Assembly: GCA_029204225.1 (NCBI GenBank)
Contig: CM055101.1
Span: 7,318,429 to 7,382,428, forward strand
Source of the DNA: Diphasiastrum complanatum
Lineage: Eukaryota > Streptophyta > Lycopodiopsida > Lycopodiales > Lycopodiaceae
DNA: 64,000 nt
Direction of reading: 5' to 3'
The notes under the pieces were generated by a model. That model worked only from the letters and a program-made list of their open reading frames with translations. It was not told where the DNA came from and made no database searches. A program made the translations under genes and the position numbers. Below are positions 11,579 to 23,384 of the stretch, one piece after another (positions within the stretch are counted from its first letter, which is position 1; every line of letters begins with the position of its first letter).

Positions 11579-13494
11579 TTTTTTCTAATGTTGTTTTTGC
11601 ATTTGCTCACCCATTTTTTAAAACAATATTTTACACTTTTCACTTCGAACAAATACTGAATGTCCTGTTTTGATAAACAACTTGAGTTTGTCCTTCATTA
11701 GATGGTATGTTTGTGAAGATTTTGTTTTCCTCTACTTGATGTCAACTCAAATCAGCCACATAAATGATGACATACAAGACCAAACAACCTTATGTTGAAA
11801 TTGCTTAAGGTCCAAATAATAATAGATATTTTTAACATAGGAGAAACTTGGACTCAAATTTTCACACAACAATTAAAGTGCTTATTTTACAGTTGAGCAT
11901 AGTGTATTTTACACTTTTCTATTCTCAATTAAAGAATAGTTAAATTATCAAATGCTTGATGATTTTTTTTTATTAAATTTTTTTAGATGTGGCTATTTAA
12001 CAAATTTCATTGTGTATATAGATTTTTTACAAAGGAAATGTGGACAATCTATATTGCAATAAAATTGGTTTTAACAACCAAAGATTCAAAATTTCAAAAA
12101 AGAAATTGAAAAGTATAGCAAAAAGGTAAACATCAACCCAAATGTCAAAAAGACACTTTTGTGTATGAATATAATATTTCTACTATATAGTGAATTGTGC
12201 TATTTTCATCTAACACTAAAGCATATTGTCAAAGCATTTATTGTTTTATGATGCTCAATTTCATGAATAAATTTATTAGGCAATTCACTTGCTTTGTATG
12301 ATGAATTTACTATGATTATAATTAAGTATTAATGCTATATATTTATAGCAAATATGATCATGGAAATAAGATCTTGGCATTTAAAATATTTCATGAATAT
12401 ATTAAAAGCTAAATAAAATTTTAAATACATGAATGTTCGAAACGAAAATATTATAGTAAGAAAGTAGTGTCCTTGTCATTTAGATGCAATGCCATGCCTT
12501 TGCAATACTTATGTAAATTATATATCTTTTCAAAATGTATACTTAATATTGCTGTGTCAAGCTGCACATGCAAAGAAACTTTTTTAAGTGAAGTTTGTAT
12601 CTCTCAATCCACAACACCATTAAATTATTTTATGATTTGCATAGACTACAAAGCTTCCACATTAATTAACTTGTATACAAAAAAATCTTGAAGAAAGGTT
12701 ATTCTCATATTCTTGCATATGATAGCACCTAGGTTCTATTATAATAAATTATTGTTACTTGACTTGTTCATGTATATTTTGAAGGATAGTTGTGAAATAG
12801 AAATTATAGTTTAAGTGTAGTGAAAAGATATTCTTAAATTAACACAAGCAAAGAGTCAAATTGTATATTCCAACTAATATACTTCCAGCAAACAATTGAT
12901 AGAATGTATGATGAATTTGAAACGTGGCATATTATTCGAAGTTTCTCTCTACACATATTGAAAAATTTATTTTGATATTTTTAATGTTCAAATAAAAATT
13001 CTCTATACATGCAAGTTGCCTAACCAATTGAAAATTTAAAAGTTTTAAAAGAAAATTGGTTGCATATTCAGTTATCATTGTCTATGATTACACAACAAAA
13101 TCTTAATGCTTTATAAAAACATTGAACCAGCTTTACTTGTTATTACTAGGTTACGTACTTTAGCTAGGGACATAGACATTTGCTTTAGTTTGACTTAAAT
13201 AAGATTTTGTGATAAAACTACATAAAAAAAGGTGCCATGTGCTATTTTGTGCTATTTCACACCTATTTCAATATCAAAATTCATTAGGTACATGGATGTT
13301 ACTTTTATTTTTTTAGATCCATGTACATGATAATTTATTGTATTATGTTGATGGTTGTATTGAAATTTAGAAAAAGGATATGGCTAGTGTTTGTTGGTAG
13401 GAAAAAGATTAAATATATGTTAACTTTCATTCAATATTGATACTTTAGTAGCATTCAAATTATTATTTTAGAACATGTACACATGTTAGCATTG
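11579..13494 (+). other. AT-rich DNA without recognisable genes
   Basis: About 1.9 kb of A/T-rich sequence. The only open frame (12467-12691, plus) has no recognisable motif and looks like chance. I see no LTR edge, primer site or tandem array. It could be old, unrecognisable repeat or unique sequence. Confidence 0.6.
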
Positions 13495-14174
13495 TCATAT
13501 TTCATTTGGAAAATAGTTCTCAATGTCATGTGCTTTTCTTTTTTCGTTATGCCCTTTAGACCAATTGACTTTGCCTTTGCCCTTGAACTTGCCTTTGATG
13601 AACATAGCCTCCTCTTCATAATGAAATGGTGATGTAGATCCACCTCCTCTTGATTGAAGCCTATACTCCCGATTCACCAAGATCTCTTGCAAATCCACAA
13701 TACTTGGCAAAGTCTTTTGTATTGGAAAGCTTTGAACAAGGTTAGCATGATCATCCAACAAACCATTAACTATAACTTCAACGAATTCTCCTTCCTTAAT
13801 GCTCTCATCAATGTATGCTAATTCATCATTAAATGCTTTAACTCTCAACACAAAAGCGTGAGCACTCTCTTCCTTCAAGATTTGTCTTTTTAGATTCAAC
13901 ACTCTAGATGCGGACTTGGATTCATAAAGCTTCTTCAAAGCTCCCCAAGCCTCTCGAGATGAATTTCTCTTATCAATCTCCTTGAGTAGCCATTGGTAAC
14001 ATTCATCTTGATCATGTGTAGAGCTTTCTTTGCTCACTTGTCATACCTCACCTGCAACAATCTCCATCAACTCATTCATCTCCAATAAGGACTCCATCCT
14101 CACCTTCCAAGTAATAGTTGATTGAGATAAGCCTATCATTGCTCTCCAACATAAAGCCTCCACTTGTAGCCATG
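13495..14174 (-). pseudogene. Copia gag relic
   Basis: The frame from 14037 to 13495 is a copia gag: SREAWGALKKLYESKSASRV, then a HAFVLRVKAFNDEL stretch, ending in a basic segment. The N-terminal part continues upstream in another frame, with a Met at about 14174 (MATSGGFML), matching the gag start at 40614. A frameshift near 14040 separates them. Homology ends at about 13495, before a zinc knuckle, and no pol follows. It belongs with the leader, primer site and LTR at higher coordinates. Confidence 0.75.
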
Positions 14175-14685
14175 TTGAAGTGACCTGATCTTCTCCTTTC
14201 AACCTGTTCCAATGCCCACAACACTCTCTTGAATGTCAACAAATGAACTCAAGAAGAAATCACAAAGATATGGAACCTCTCAAATCTCTTTCTTGCACCA
14301 AACCTAGCAAATCAACACACAAAATAAAGAATTCTTGATCAACCTATGATCTACCAACAATCTAATGAATCTTGCCACTTGCTAAGATTGAAACACACTA
14401 TATTAAAGTCCGAAAACTTCAAAAAATAGAGATCCAATCAAAATTAGGATTTTGACAAAATCACAAAAAATTAAATCCTCCAATTTCTACATGTAATTGT
14501 CAAAAACTTGATATAGAATCTTGTAGCCTCTAATGAGACCTTCCCAATGCATGAAAAATCACCCAAATCCAATAAGTCAAGTAGGAATTTGAAATTCCAC
14601 AAGCTCATAAACCTAAATTGAGTTTTTGACCTACAAAAGATCCTTGCTAAAGATGGCTGATCCTTTCATAACCTGAAACACAAGA
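14175..14685 (-). other. Copia 5' leader
   Basis: Non-coding interval between the gag start and the primer-binding site of the gag relic at 13495-14174. No other feature seen. Confidence 0.6.
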
Positions 14686-14697
14686 GCTTTGATACCA
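14686..14697 (-). other. Primer-binding site, one mismatch
   Basis: GCTTTGATACCA on the plus strand, the Met-tRNA primer complement with one C-to-T change, abutting TGTGAATAATTTC, the first bases of an LTR. Confidence 0.85.
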
Positions 14698-15021
14698 TGT
14701 GAATAATTTCAAATCATTAAAATCCAAAATGTGTCCCTTAATCTCTGGTTAGAAAGTCAACACAACACTCAACATTGCCAATGTAGAAAAACCAGCATCT
14801 ACTCAATGAAAGAGATGCAAACTCAATAAGAACTTGATTAAACATCAAATACATGATAAAATGAAATTTTTTTCTGCACAATAATAGTACCCTACTGTAC
14901 TTCCCATGCGTGGATCCCAAAATTGCATAATATGAGCATTCTACACACAAGATTGCAAGATATCATCAAGATAGTGGTATAGTGTGTTTAATTATCCCAA
15001 GTCTCTTTCGAAGATCAGACT
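14698..15021 (-). repeat. Copia LTR, first part (interrupted by Copia-A)
   Basis: The LTR begins with TGTGAATAATTTC at the primer site and runs to AGACT, where the complete Copia-A element is inserted. It resumes at 21228 with the duplicated AGACT. This insertion shows that Copia-A is younger than this LTR. Confidence 0.65.
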
Positions 15022-15752
15022 TGTGAAGATTTTAGCATGTGTGAACTTCACCACACACCGTATATGATCTTACTAAGGTGTTGTGATTGCACAAGATTGA
15101 TCAGAGAACAGTATACGTGAAAAATCTATGACAAGAGCACAATGGCTCACATTAGATGAAAAACTCTAACTTCTCACTATGAGAATTGAATGTCAGAAAT
15201 AATTCTAAGTGCTCAGTATGGGAAAAAAATTAGGCTGCTCTCAGGTAGAGAGAGAAAATCAATGATGGGAAACTCGAGTAGAGAGACAATGAGTCCAAAA
15301 CACCAAAATCTCATTATTCACAATATGGCAAAACATGCCAAGCTTTTCCTACATGAGAGAGACTCGAATTCCTACAGTGGACTTGCATGGAAAGTTCACT
15401 TAACTGAAATAATTCACCCACCAGAGATCCACGTGTAACTGCATGCATGGATGTTGCATGTACTGCATGTCAACTCATAAAACTGCCTAGACATGTGTAG
15501 ATCACAGAAACCACTTTGCATGTTGCATGCACTAATTGCATGTGGCTTGCATGCATACAGTATGACATTGCATGCTATCTAAACTTCTGCATGTCATCAA
15601 AATTGAATCTACCTAACTCAAATTCGACCTATACTAGAAGGTTATGTGCTCAATTCACATACCTTTTATGTACAACATGAAATTTAGTGGAAATAACCAT
15701 GGACATGGTCCCAAACTCGAGATAGGAAGATAATATTTTAATCTTCTTCACA
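15022..15752 (-). repeat. Copia-A 3' LTR
   Basis: 731 bp, TGTGAAG...CTTCACA, flanked on the left by AGACT. It contains a cluster of TGCATG-type words at about 15430-15600 (gcatgcatggatgttgcatg and similar), conserved in the other LTR. Confidence 0.93.
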
Positions 15753-15764
15753 ATCCTCCTTAAA
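15753..15764 (-). other. Copia-A polypurine tract
   Basis: The minus strand reads TTAAGGAGGAT immediately before the 3' LTR, the expected purine-rich primer for plus-strand cDNA synthesis. Confidence 0.75.
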
Positions 15765-15795
15765 ATTTATGTTGCTATCAACATAGACTTCGAAA

Positions 15796-16399
15796 TTAGG
15801 CCAAGGTTAGACCTCGTCTCTTGATAAAGACATTCTTGAGTAGTGGCTTGGTGAGAAGATCTGCAGCACAATTTGTAGAATCAACATGCTCCAGTGAGAT
15901 CTCTCTCCCAATGACTTTTTCTGTTACAAAATGATGAGCTACTTCAATGTGTTTGCTCCTTGCATGGAAAACTGGGTTATTTGCAAGAGCTTGAGCAGAA
16001 ATGTTGTCATTCTTGATAATTGGAATATCTTCATCTACATAACACTTTAGTTCCAAAAGTAGCCTTTTGATCCATGAAACCTCCTTTGTTGTCGTTGTAA
16101 GAGATTTGTACTCAGCTTTACAAGATGATAAGAAAATAGTTGCCTGCTTCTTTGATAGCCAAGAAACCAAGTTCCCTCCAAGAAATATAGTGTAAGCACT
16201 TGTGGATTTCCTATCCAACTTGTCCCCTGCAAAATCTGAATCTGAAAAAGCAATCAAAGTCAGATCTTCTCCTTTGTAGAATAATCCATAATCGAAGGTA
16301 GAAGATATATACCTCAAGATTCTTTTAGCCAACTTCCAATGATATAACTTTGGATCCTGCATGTGTTGACTTAGCTTATGAACACAAAAGCTTAGATCA
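15796..16399 (-). pseudogene. Copia-A RNase H
   Basis: RNase H domain of the copia polyprotein. Key blocks are LIAFSDSDFAGDKLDRKSTS (first catalytic Asp), SWLSKKQ, SCKAEYKSL (catalytic Glu), DNISAQALANNPVFHARSKH and ADLLTKPL near the end. A one-base insertion at about 16398 (before PDLSFCVHKLSQ) puts it out of frame with the RT. It removes the RNA strand during reverse transcription. The open stretch starts at Met 16362, but the true domain begins upstream of the frameshift. Confidence 0.9.
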
Positions 16400-17524
16400 G
16401 GCCCTAGTCACTGTTAACCAAATAAGTGAGCCAATAAAACTCGTATAAAGAGTGATGTCCTCAAAGGATTTTTCATCATCTTTCATAGGAACTTTTACAA
16501 TGTGCTCCATAGGTGTATCTATGCCTTTACAATTTTCCATCTGGAATTTCTTGAGCATGGAAGGTGCATATCTACTTTGGCTTATAAATACATGACCTTT
16601 CCAAAAATCTATTTCAAGGCCAAGAATATAGTGAAGAATTCCTAAGCCCTGCATCTTAAACTCAGTACCAAGTGCATGCTTAGTTTCTTCAACTAGCTTC
16701 TCATTATTTCCACAAAGAATGATATCATCTACATAGATGAGAAGAATAATTACAAAGTTATCTACAAACTTATAATACAAAGAAGGGTCATATTCACTTA
16801 GAAAAAATCTGAGTGATATGAGATAGGAGTTGAGTCTTGCATACCAAGACCTTGGTGCTTGTTTTAGTCCATAGAGACTTTTGAACAAAAGACAAACTTT
16901 TGATTCATCACCTTCTTTCACAAAACCTAGAGGTTGCTCCATATAAATGTCCTCCTCAAGGTAACCATTGAGAAATGCATTAGAAACATCAAGCTGGAAG
17001 ATACTCCAATTGTGAAAACATGCAAGAGATATAAGTATTCGGATTGTTACCATCTTTGCAACTTGTACAAAGGTGTCTTCATAGTCAAGACCTTTGATTT
17101 GTGAGTAGCCTTTGGCACAAAGTCTTGCTTTATACTTATTGATAGATCCATCATGATTATACTTGATTCTGAATACCCACTTACATCCAATCACATGCAT
17201 GCTGTTTGGTGGCTCCACAAGCTCCCATGTGTTGTTTGACATCAAGGCTTCAAACTCTTGGGTCGTTGCTTCAACCCACATATTGGATTGAAGAGCTTCT
17301 TGGACATCATTAGGCTCTTCATCTGATATGAAGAGAGCATGATAGGAAGTTTCACCTTCCACTTGCCTTCCTTCTTCATCATATGTGAGCCTCCTTAGTT
17401 CAGATCTTGCTCGTGTAGATCTTCTTGGTGTGGTAGCTTGAATTTGCTCCTCCTCAAGCCTCGGCCTCACCACCTCTTGAGCAGCATCAAGATTGATGAT
17501 TGATCTTGCATGAGACTCCTTGAT
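16397..17524 (-). pseudogene. Copia-A reverse transcriptase
   Basis: An open stretch of 358 codons from Met 17473, preceded in frame by 17 codons after a stop at 17525. RT motifs run in order: WVFRIKYNHDGSINKYKARL, DVSNAFLNGYLEEDIYMEQP, SLYGLKQAPRSWY, the catalytic LLIYVDDIIL, and LGLEIDFWKG. It ends at a frameshift in the thumb/connection region. The Y-V-D-D centre is intact. It is very similar to the RT relics at 54363-56262 and 23385-23988. Confidence 0.92.
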
Positions 17525-18585
17525 CTATGCATCATGCAAGTTAAACTTCTGATCTTCATGGAAGATCACATCTCTACTAACAACAATTTTGTCAGTAGAA
17601 GAAAGATATACTTTGTATGATTTTTTAGTGGATGCATATGCTACAAAAATTCCTTTAACTGCACTAGGATCTTCCTTCTTCCTAGTTTCTAGAGGCACAT
17701 GCACAAAGCATACATAGCCAAAAATCCTAAGATGATCTACTTTAGGCTTTTTCTTATACAACATCTCAAATGGTGTTTTTCCTCCAATTGCAAGATTTGG
17801 AAGCCTATTACAAAGATAGTTTGCACATGCAACTGCCTCTCCCCAAAATTCTTTAGGCAGAGAAGCTTCTAGCCTAATGGCTTTTGCACATTCACACAAA
17901 GTTCTATTTTCTCTCTCATCAACTCCATTTTGTTGAGGAGTATATGAACAAGAAAACTCTTTTTGAATATCCTCTCTCTCATAAAAGTCTTTAAACTTAT
18001 TGGAAGTGTATTCTCCTCCACTATCACTTCTCAAAGCTTTCAACTTGAAAGAAAAATGCTTTTCTACATAAGCTTTGAAAGTAAGAAAAACATCATAGGC
18101 CATGGCTTTTGAAGACAACATATAGATCCAAGAATATCTCGTATAATCATCTACAAAGGAAACAAAGCAGTTTGCTCCTCCTTTGCCCTTAGTTGATGAG
18201 AAATGAACATCAGAGTGCACTAGTTCAAATGGTTGCTTTGTTTTGATGCTTGATCTAGGAAAAGGCCTTATGTGTGATTTTGCCAGCACACAAGCTTCAC
18301 AAGGTAGAAGCTCCTTTGACAGTGTCTTTGGTAGTCCAACAACTTTTCTTTCCTTGAACATAGATTGCATAGCTTTGAAATTGGGATGACCCAATCTCTT
18401 GTGCCATAGATCCTCCTGAAGAACCTTGGTCTCATAAGCAATATCTGAAATGTTAGCACTCTCCCTAGAATCTAGTTTGTACAACTTACCAATTCTAGAT
18501 CCTCTAGCAATAACTTCATTTTCTCTTGAGATTATACACTTGTCAATTTGAAACTTGACATCCAATCCACTATCAAACAACTGTC
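17525..18585 (-). pseudogene. Copia-A GAG-pre-integrase and integrase
   Basis: 351 codons from Met 18580. The zinc region reads LWHKRLGHPNFKAMQ with a downstream CEACVLAKSH (H-H-C-C). The core follows with HSDVHFSS, FVDDYTRYSW, RSDSGGEYTSNKF and PQQNGVDERENRT (D,D,E). The conserved GYVCFVHVP and KSYKVYLSS blocks follow. It is interrupted upstream by a frameshift at about 18588 and downstream by a stop at 17525. The domain itself is otherwise complete. Confidence 0.92.
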
Positions 18586-18951
18586 CTACACTAATGAGAA
18601 TCTAGGTACATAAAGTACATCATGTAAGCAAAAAGATTTTGATGATGATGCATGCAGTGGAATACTACCTATTTTTTCAATCCTACACTCTACATCATTA
18701 GCAGTATAGATTGATCTTTTTGCACCTAGATATGGCATGAGATTAGTGAAAGAGTTCCTAGAGCTAGACATATGAGAACTAGCCCCACTATCTATCCACC
18801 AGACTTCTTTATTCTTAAAAAAAATAGATGAAAAAGTAGACATCATTAATGAATCCTCTCTTTCACTCTCAACACCCTCACACTCATCCTCATTAGTAAG
18901 GTTAGCTTGTTTAGATTGGTTTTTCTTCTTGAAACAGTTTGATGCATAGTG
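18586..18951 (-). pseudogene. Copia-A aspartic protease
   Basis: WWIDSGASSHMSSS is the copia retropepsin active site (D-S-G-A), with the downstream VLYVPRF block. It is in frame with gag but separated from it by a TGA at 18954-18952, where the zinc knuckle would have Gly. It ends at a frameshift in the segment that should read into the ISVGQL block of the next domain. Confidence 0.9.
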
Positions 18952-19743
18952 TCATTTCTTGCCACAGAAAAAATCCTTGATCTTTGACAGCTTTTTCTTG
19001 CCACTGGATGTTGCAGCTTGTGAGGATTGATCCTCACCACCTTCTTTGGCTTTGTCCTTCTTGAAGTGTTGTTGTCCTTTGCCCTTGCCTCTTGACTTGT
19101 CGCTGATGATGAGTGTTTTGTCATCTCCACCATCTTTCAATGAAAGTCTGTTGATCCTCAACATCTTGTTCTCTTGCATGCTTTCTTCAGCAATGAGAAT
19201 ACCTTGCAGTGTCTCCAAGGATGGAAGATCCTTTCTAACAGCATAAGTTTGCAAAATATTGTCATACTCATCTCTAAGTCCATTTAGGACTACTTGAACA
19301 AGTTTAGTGTTCTTAAGAGCATCACCAATACCAGCTAACTCTTGATGAAGATCCTTAACTCTCATGACATATGATGAAGCACTCTCATCTACTCTTTGAT
19401 AACTTAGAAATATTTGGTTTCTAAGTGTAAGCAATCTAGAAGTATTCTTGATTTCATAGATTGTTTTTAGAGTATCCCAAGCTTCCTTGGCAGTGGTGCA
19501 TGTACTGATCTCTCTTAACACTTCATTGGTTACACTCATTTTTATGAAATGAAAGACAATTCTGGTTCTTTTGTGAAATGTTGCAGCTTCATTAGGTGCA
19601 ACAAGTTCTTCTTTAGCTCCACTCACAATATCCATCACATCTTGTAGAATCAATAATGATTCCATTCTGATCTTCCACATTGCATGATTGGAAGATGTTA
19701 ATCTCTCACTGTGCTCCAAGAAATTTGAACCAGATGAAGACAT
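18952..19743 (-). pseudogene. Copia-A gag
   Basis: 263 codons, starting MSSSGSNFLEHSERLTSSNH, the conserved copia gag start. The UBN2-type gag domain has CTTAKEAWDTLKTIYE and SSYVMRVKDLHQELAGIG, followed by a Lys-rich tail. The zinc knuckle has decayed: the first Cys position reads Asp (IKDFFCGKK), and a stop replaces the Gly before HYASNC. Gag forms the virus-like particle that packages element RNA. Confidence 0.9.
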
Positions 19744-20487
19744 CTTCTCTATGAGAAATTCTAGTAATGATAAAAAAAATGGAGTTGAAAGGGTGTTGCT
19801 TACTATATCAATCTAGGATCTAACACAGAAGTTGATCCACCCTATGAAATCTAGCAACAGATGTGAGAATAAATTCTCAACACAGAAAATCAATCTATCT
19901 TGAATTTGGATCTTGCTTCAGTCACAAAAAAGAAACACATGCAAGTAAGAAGTCTATCTCTCCCACGAGTTTCAAAGTACTGGTAAACTCTCTAGGAACT
20001 TACTTCCAACTCAAACACAGTAATTTGTGTGAAATGAAAAGTCTAAGACCTCAAAACACTCACTTCTATCCAATTCTACTTGATTGATAGTGAAAAATGA
20101 TGAAAATGGTGAAAAGAACTGATGTGTGCTCACTTTGGCATATCCCTTGAGTTGAGTACTCTCTCAAACTCTTTGATTGTCTAAAACTCTTCCAAAAGCA
20201 AATCAAATTGATCTAGAAACATGAGCAACACATTCTACTCTTCAATACCTATCCAACAAGCTATAGAACATCAAATTTGGATCAAATCTAGAGAAGTAGC
20301 ACTCAATTAATGAGGGCTGATTTCACACGTGTGAGCTCTACTGGAGCAGATCAGGCTCGTTTTGATCCACTTATGATCCACATATAGCTTGTCTCTCAGC
20401 GAGTTTGAATCCCTCTCCCAACCGAGTTCCTGCAAGCAAAAGTACTAAAGATATGATGTATACACTCTCACCTCTTCAAAGCATGAT
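19744..20487 (-). other. Copia-A 5' leader
   Basis: 744 bases of untranslated leader between gag and the primer site. It contains CACACGTGTG at 20324. No coding frame is supported. Confidence 0.8.
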
Positions 20488-20498
20488 GCTCTAATACA
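20488..20498 (-). other. Copia-A primer-binding site
   Basis: The plus strand reads GCTCTAATACA, a one-substitution, one-base-shorter form of the Met-tRNA primer complement, abutting the LTR TGTGAAG. Confidence 0.85.
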
Positions 20499-21227
20499 TG
20501 TGAAGTTTTTAGCACGTGTGAACTTCACCACACACCCTACAGGATCTTACTGAGGTGTTGTGATTGCACAAGATTGATCAGAGAATAGTATACTTGAAAA
20601 ATCTATGACAAGAGTACAATGGCATACATCAGATGAAAAAATCTAACTTCTCACTATGAGAATTGAATGTCAAAAATAATTCTAAGTGCTCAATATGGGA
20701 AAAACAGGCTGCTCTCAAGTAGAGAGAGAAAATCAATGATGGAAAATTCGGGTAGAGAGAGAATGAGTTTAAACACCAAAATCTCATTATTCACAATATG
20801 GCAAAACATGCCAAGCTTTCCCTACATGAGAGAGACTCGAATTCCTATAGTGGAGTTGCATAGAAAGTTCACTTAACTGAACTAATTCACCTACCAGAGA
20901 TCCACATGTGTAACTGCATGCATGGATGTTGCATGTACTGCATGTCAACTCATAAAACTGCCTAGACATGTGTAGATCACATAAACTACTTTGCATGTTG
21001 CATGCACTGATTGCATGTGGCTTGCATGCATACAGTATGACATTGCATGCTATCTAAACTTCTTCATGTCATCAAAATTGAATCTACCTAACTCAAATCC
21101 GACGTATACTAGAAGGTTATGTGCTCAATTCACATACCTTTTAAGTACAACATGAAATTTAGTGGAAATAACCATGGACATGGCCCCAAACTCAAGATAT
21201 GAAGATAATATTTTAATAATCTTCACA
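20499..21227 (-). repeat. Copia-A 5' LTR
   Basis: 729 bp, about 95% identical by eye to the 3' LTR, followed by the target duplication AGACT. Confidence 0.93.
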
Positions 21228-21349
21228 AGACTTGTCTGATTTGGCCAATCTATGTGTCGGAGTTGTTAACAATAGAGTTGTTTTCAGCACATTTTTGTGC
21301 GCATGCGCATCTTACAATCAAATCTAGCCAATTTTGGCTATTTTTGGAC
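21228..21349 (-). repeat. Copia LTR, second part (edge tentative)
   Basis: Continuation of the interrupted LTR after Copia-A. The end is set near 21349 because aatctagccaattttggc...ggaca resembles the terminal block of the related LTR at 22466 (gctagatttgtcaatttttgg...ttcaca). No second copy exists here to confirm it. Confidence 0.4.
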
Positions 21350-21754
21350 AAAAAAATGACTTAATCTCTTTCTTTCTTCTTGGTGTACTTTCAAGACCTG
21401 TTTTTAACCTTAATAGGACTTGAACTCAGCCTAGATTAATTAGATTCCATGAAACAAATTCAAATCTAATCAATGGCAAATGATCTTGGTAGATTATCCT
21501 AGGATCTCCACCAAAAATTACACCAATAGCTCACAAATTGAATTTTTTTGGATCAAATGAATACCATGCATTAAATGCAGGTTCAGAGGTTCCCACACAT
21601 GTGAATAGTACGGATTTGGACCCCTACCAAGTTTGGGATCAAATCTCCTCACCAAAATCAAGATTCTAGCTTGCCCTCTCAATACTAGTTTTTAGCACCA
21701 AAACTTGCTAAAAATGGATTTGCATTAGATCAATGGCTTATGCTCTTGTACTTG
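21350..21754 (-). other. Leader of the copia copy with LTR 21767-22466
   Basis: Non-coding. The last 80 bases (caatactagtttttagcacc onward) match the leader end at 10835-10886. It contains cccacacatgtg, a degenerate form of the shared palindrome. The gag expected further left is not recognisable; the interrupted LTR adjoins instead. Confidence 0.55.
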
Positions 21755-21766
21755 GCTCTGATACCA
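21755..21766 (-). other. Primer-binding site, initiator Met-tRNA type
   Basis: Exact GCTCTGATACCA on the plus strand, abutting the TG of the LTR. Confidence 0.9.
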
Positions 21767-22466
21767 TGTGAAAGTACTATACTTTAGGACCATAAATGGA
21801 TCTACAAAAGATCCACAAGAGTGATTGGATGCTTGCTTAACAATCTATCAAAAAACTAGACACAAAAAAGTTGATCTAGATTGGCAATTTGACAAAAACA
21901 AGCATTAACAATCAAAAGCATTGATCAACATTGAAATACGATCCCACACGTGTGTAATACAGGCTGTAGTACGGCCTTCAACCTGAGAAACAAGTATAAA
22001 TTGATTTGGTTTCATTTGGATCACAAAAACTCAATGTACATAGTGAACTAGCTTGAGATTGCCAATGAGCTCCAAAAATTTTCTATCTTTTCACTATGGA
22101 GAGAGGGAATACATACCAAATTCGACTTCCTTCTTGAAGTTAGGTGGATTTCCAGCATGTAATAAGGAAGTTAACTCGCTCTCCTTGACCTAAAATGAAA
22201 CCCTAGTCTATTTCCTAGAGTTATGCTTGGTAGGTAGCTAGTTGGTCAAATTTTCACCTTAAACTTAGGTGTAGGTCCTATAAAGTAGGGATGACCACCA
22301 AATAGACATGACCAACTCTCTTGACTTGACCTAACCTACATTAGGATGGGTTTCCCACGTGGCATCATGGCCTCACATGTGTGGGACCCACTTGTGTACA
22401 CAATTTACACTATTCTACATGGTTTTTGATCAAGCTAGATTTGTCAATTTTTGGCAATTCTTCACA
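21767..22466 (-). repeat. Copia 5' LTR, sister of the solo LTR at 61768-62468
   Basis: 700 bp, TGTGAAAGTACTATAC...CAATTCTTCACA. The solo LTR at 61768-62468, read in reverse complement, aligns end to end with only scattered differences (about 97% over the first 300 bases by eye). CACACGTGTG is at 21945 and TAGTACGGCC near 21973. Confidence 0.88.
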
Positions 22467-23384
22467 AGTTCAACTCCAATACTTGTTTTATCAAGAGAAA
22501 GTGGAGTCTTAAACTTCACACCTAGCTGAAATAGTTAGCAACAACGGAGAGTAACTGATTAATTGATTAGCGTTAACTACTCTTGTAATTCTCTATTTAT
22601 CTATCTTGTAAACTCCACACAGTGGAGATATAAACTTTTTTTGAATTAAAAAGAGTACATAGAGAATGTGTGTGAGTAGAGCAGAAAAGAAAAAGAATAG
22701 AAATGAAATACTTGTGCATGAAAGTCTGTCAACGAGCAGAACACAGCAAAAGTGCAGAGCGTTAACGAGCAAGCCACTGACCATCTCGCTCTAAAAAATT
22801 AAACTAATAATATAATTGCTCTATCTCGTGCATCTCCTTGTCTTCTGCTGTCTTGATTGCTAGAATGACATCTGTTTTGTGATCTGTAGTCGCGTGTCTA
22901 GGATCTTGTAAGCTTCCACATGAGAAAATTCAAAAGAAACAAATACATTCACGACACAAACCAAACCCGTTCACAACACCGTTGAATTGTCCGTCTGTCT
23001 TCTCTGTCTTTGTCTTCTTGAGTGGGATCAACTGCAAGTGTATCTTCTGCTTGTTGGTTGCAAGTAGCTCCATTTCTCCCTCTCTTAAATCTGTTGCCAA
23101 TGGTGGCTGTTGAAATGCTACCACAGAATTAACTGCTTGTTGGATGCGAGGGAATGATGTCAGCAGTGTGAATGTCCCGGTTGGTGATTGGGACCTGGAT
23201 CTTGTAGCAGTAGGTGATTACACGTGTGGTGATTGTGGCTGCTGAGTATCCATCAGCTGTAGCTGTTTGAGACAGTGGCAGGTGATGTTCGTTTAGTCTT
23301 GCTCAGTTGGTCTACAATCGGCATTCCTCTTCATGAACATTGTCTCACTGCTGCACATTTAGTGATATAGGCATATGCAGTTGC
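22467..23384 (+). other. Unassigned, LTR-like sequence
   Basis: No gene is supported. Around 22585-22640 ttgtaattctctatttatct leads into an ACTCCACACAGTGGAG palindrome and TATAAAC, which looks like the promoter part of an LTR, but I could not find its edges or a partner. A 64-codon minus-strand frame at 22930-23124 has no recognisable motif. Confidence 0.4.

Larger units (their letters stand above)
15022..21227 (-). mobile_element. Copia-A: complete, decayed Ty1/copia element
   Basis: A full-length copia element of about 6.2 kb. It has two LTRs (15022-15752 and 20499-21227) starting TGTGAAG and ending TTCACA. A 5-bp target duplication AGACT lies at 15017-15021 and 21228-21232. A polypurine tract is next to the 3' LTR, a primer site is next to the 5' LTR, and gag-PR-INT-RT-RNase H appears in copia order. 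By eye the LTRs differ at roughly 39 of about 725 aligned positions (about 5%), so it is not a recent insertion. The coding frame has at least two stops and two frameshifts, so it cannot be autonomous. Confidence 0.95.

Noticed and set aside
12467-12691. 74-codon ORF in the AT-rich gap
   Set aside because: No motif, no context, and length compatible with chance.
22530-22650. Definite LTR around TATAAAC at 22620
   Set aside because: Promoter-like words are present, but no edges, primer site or second copy were found.
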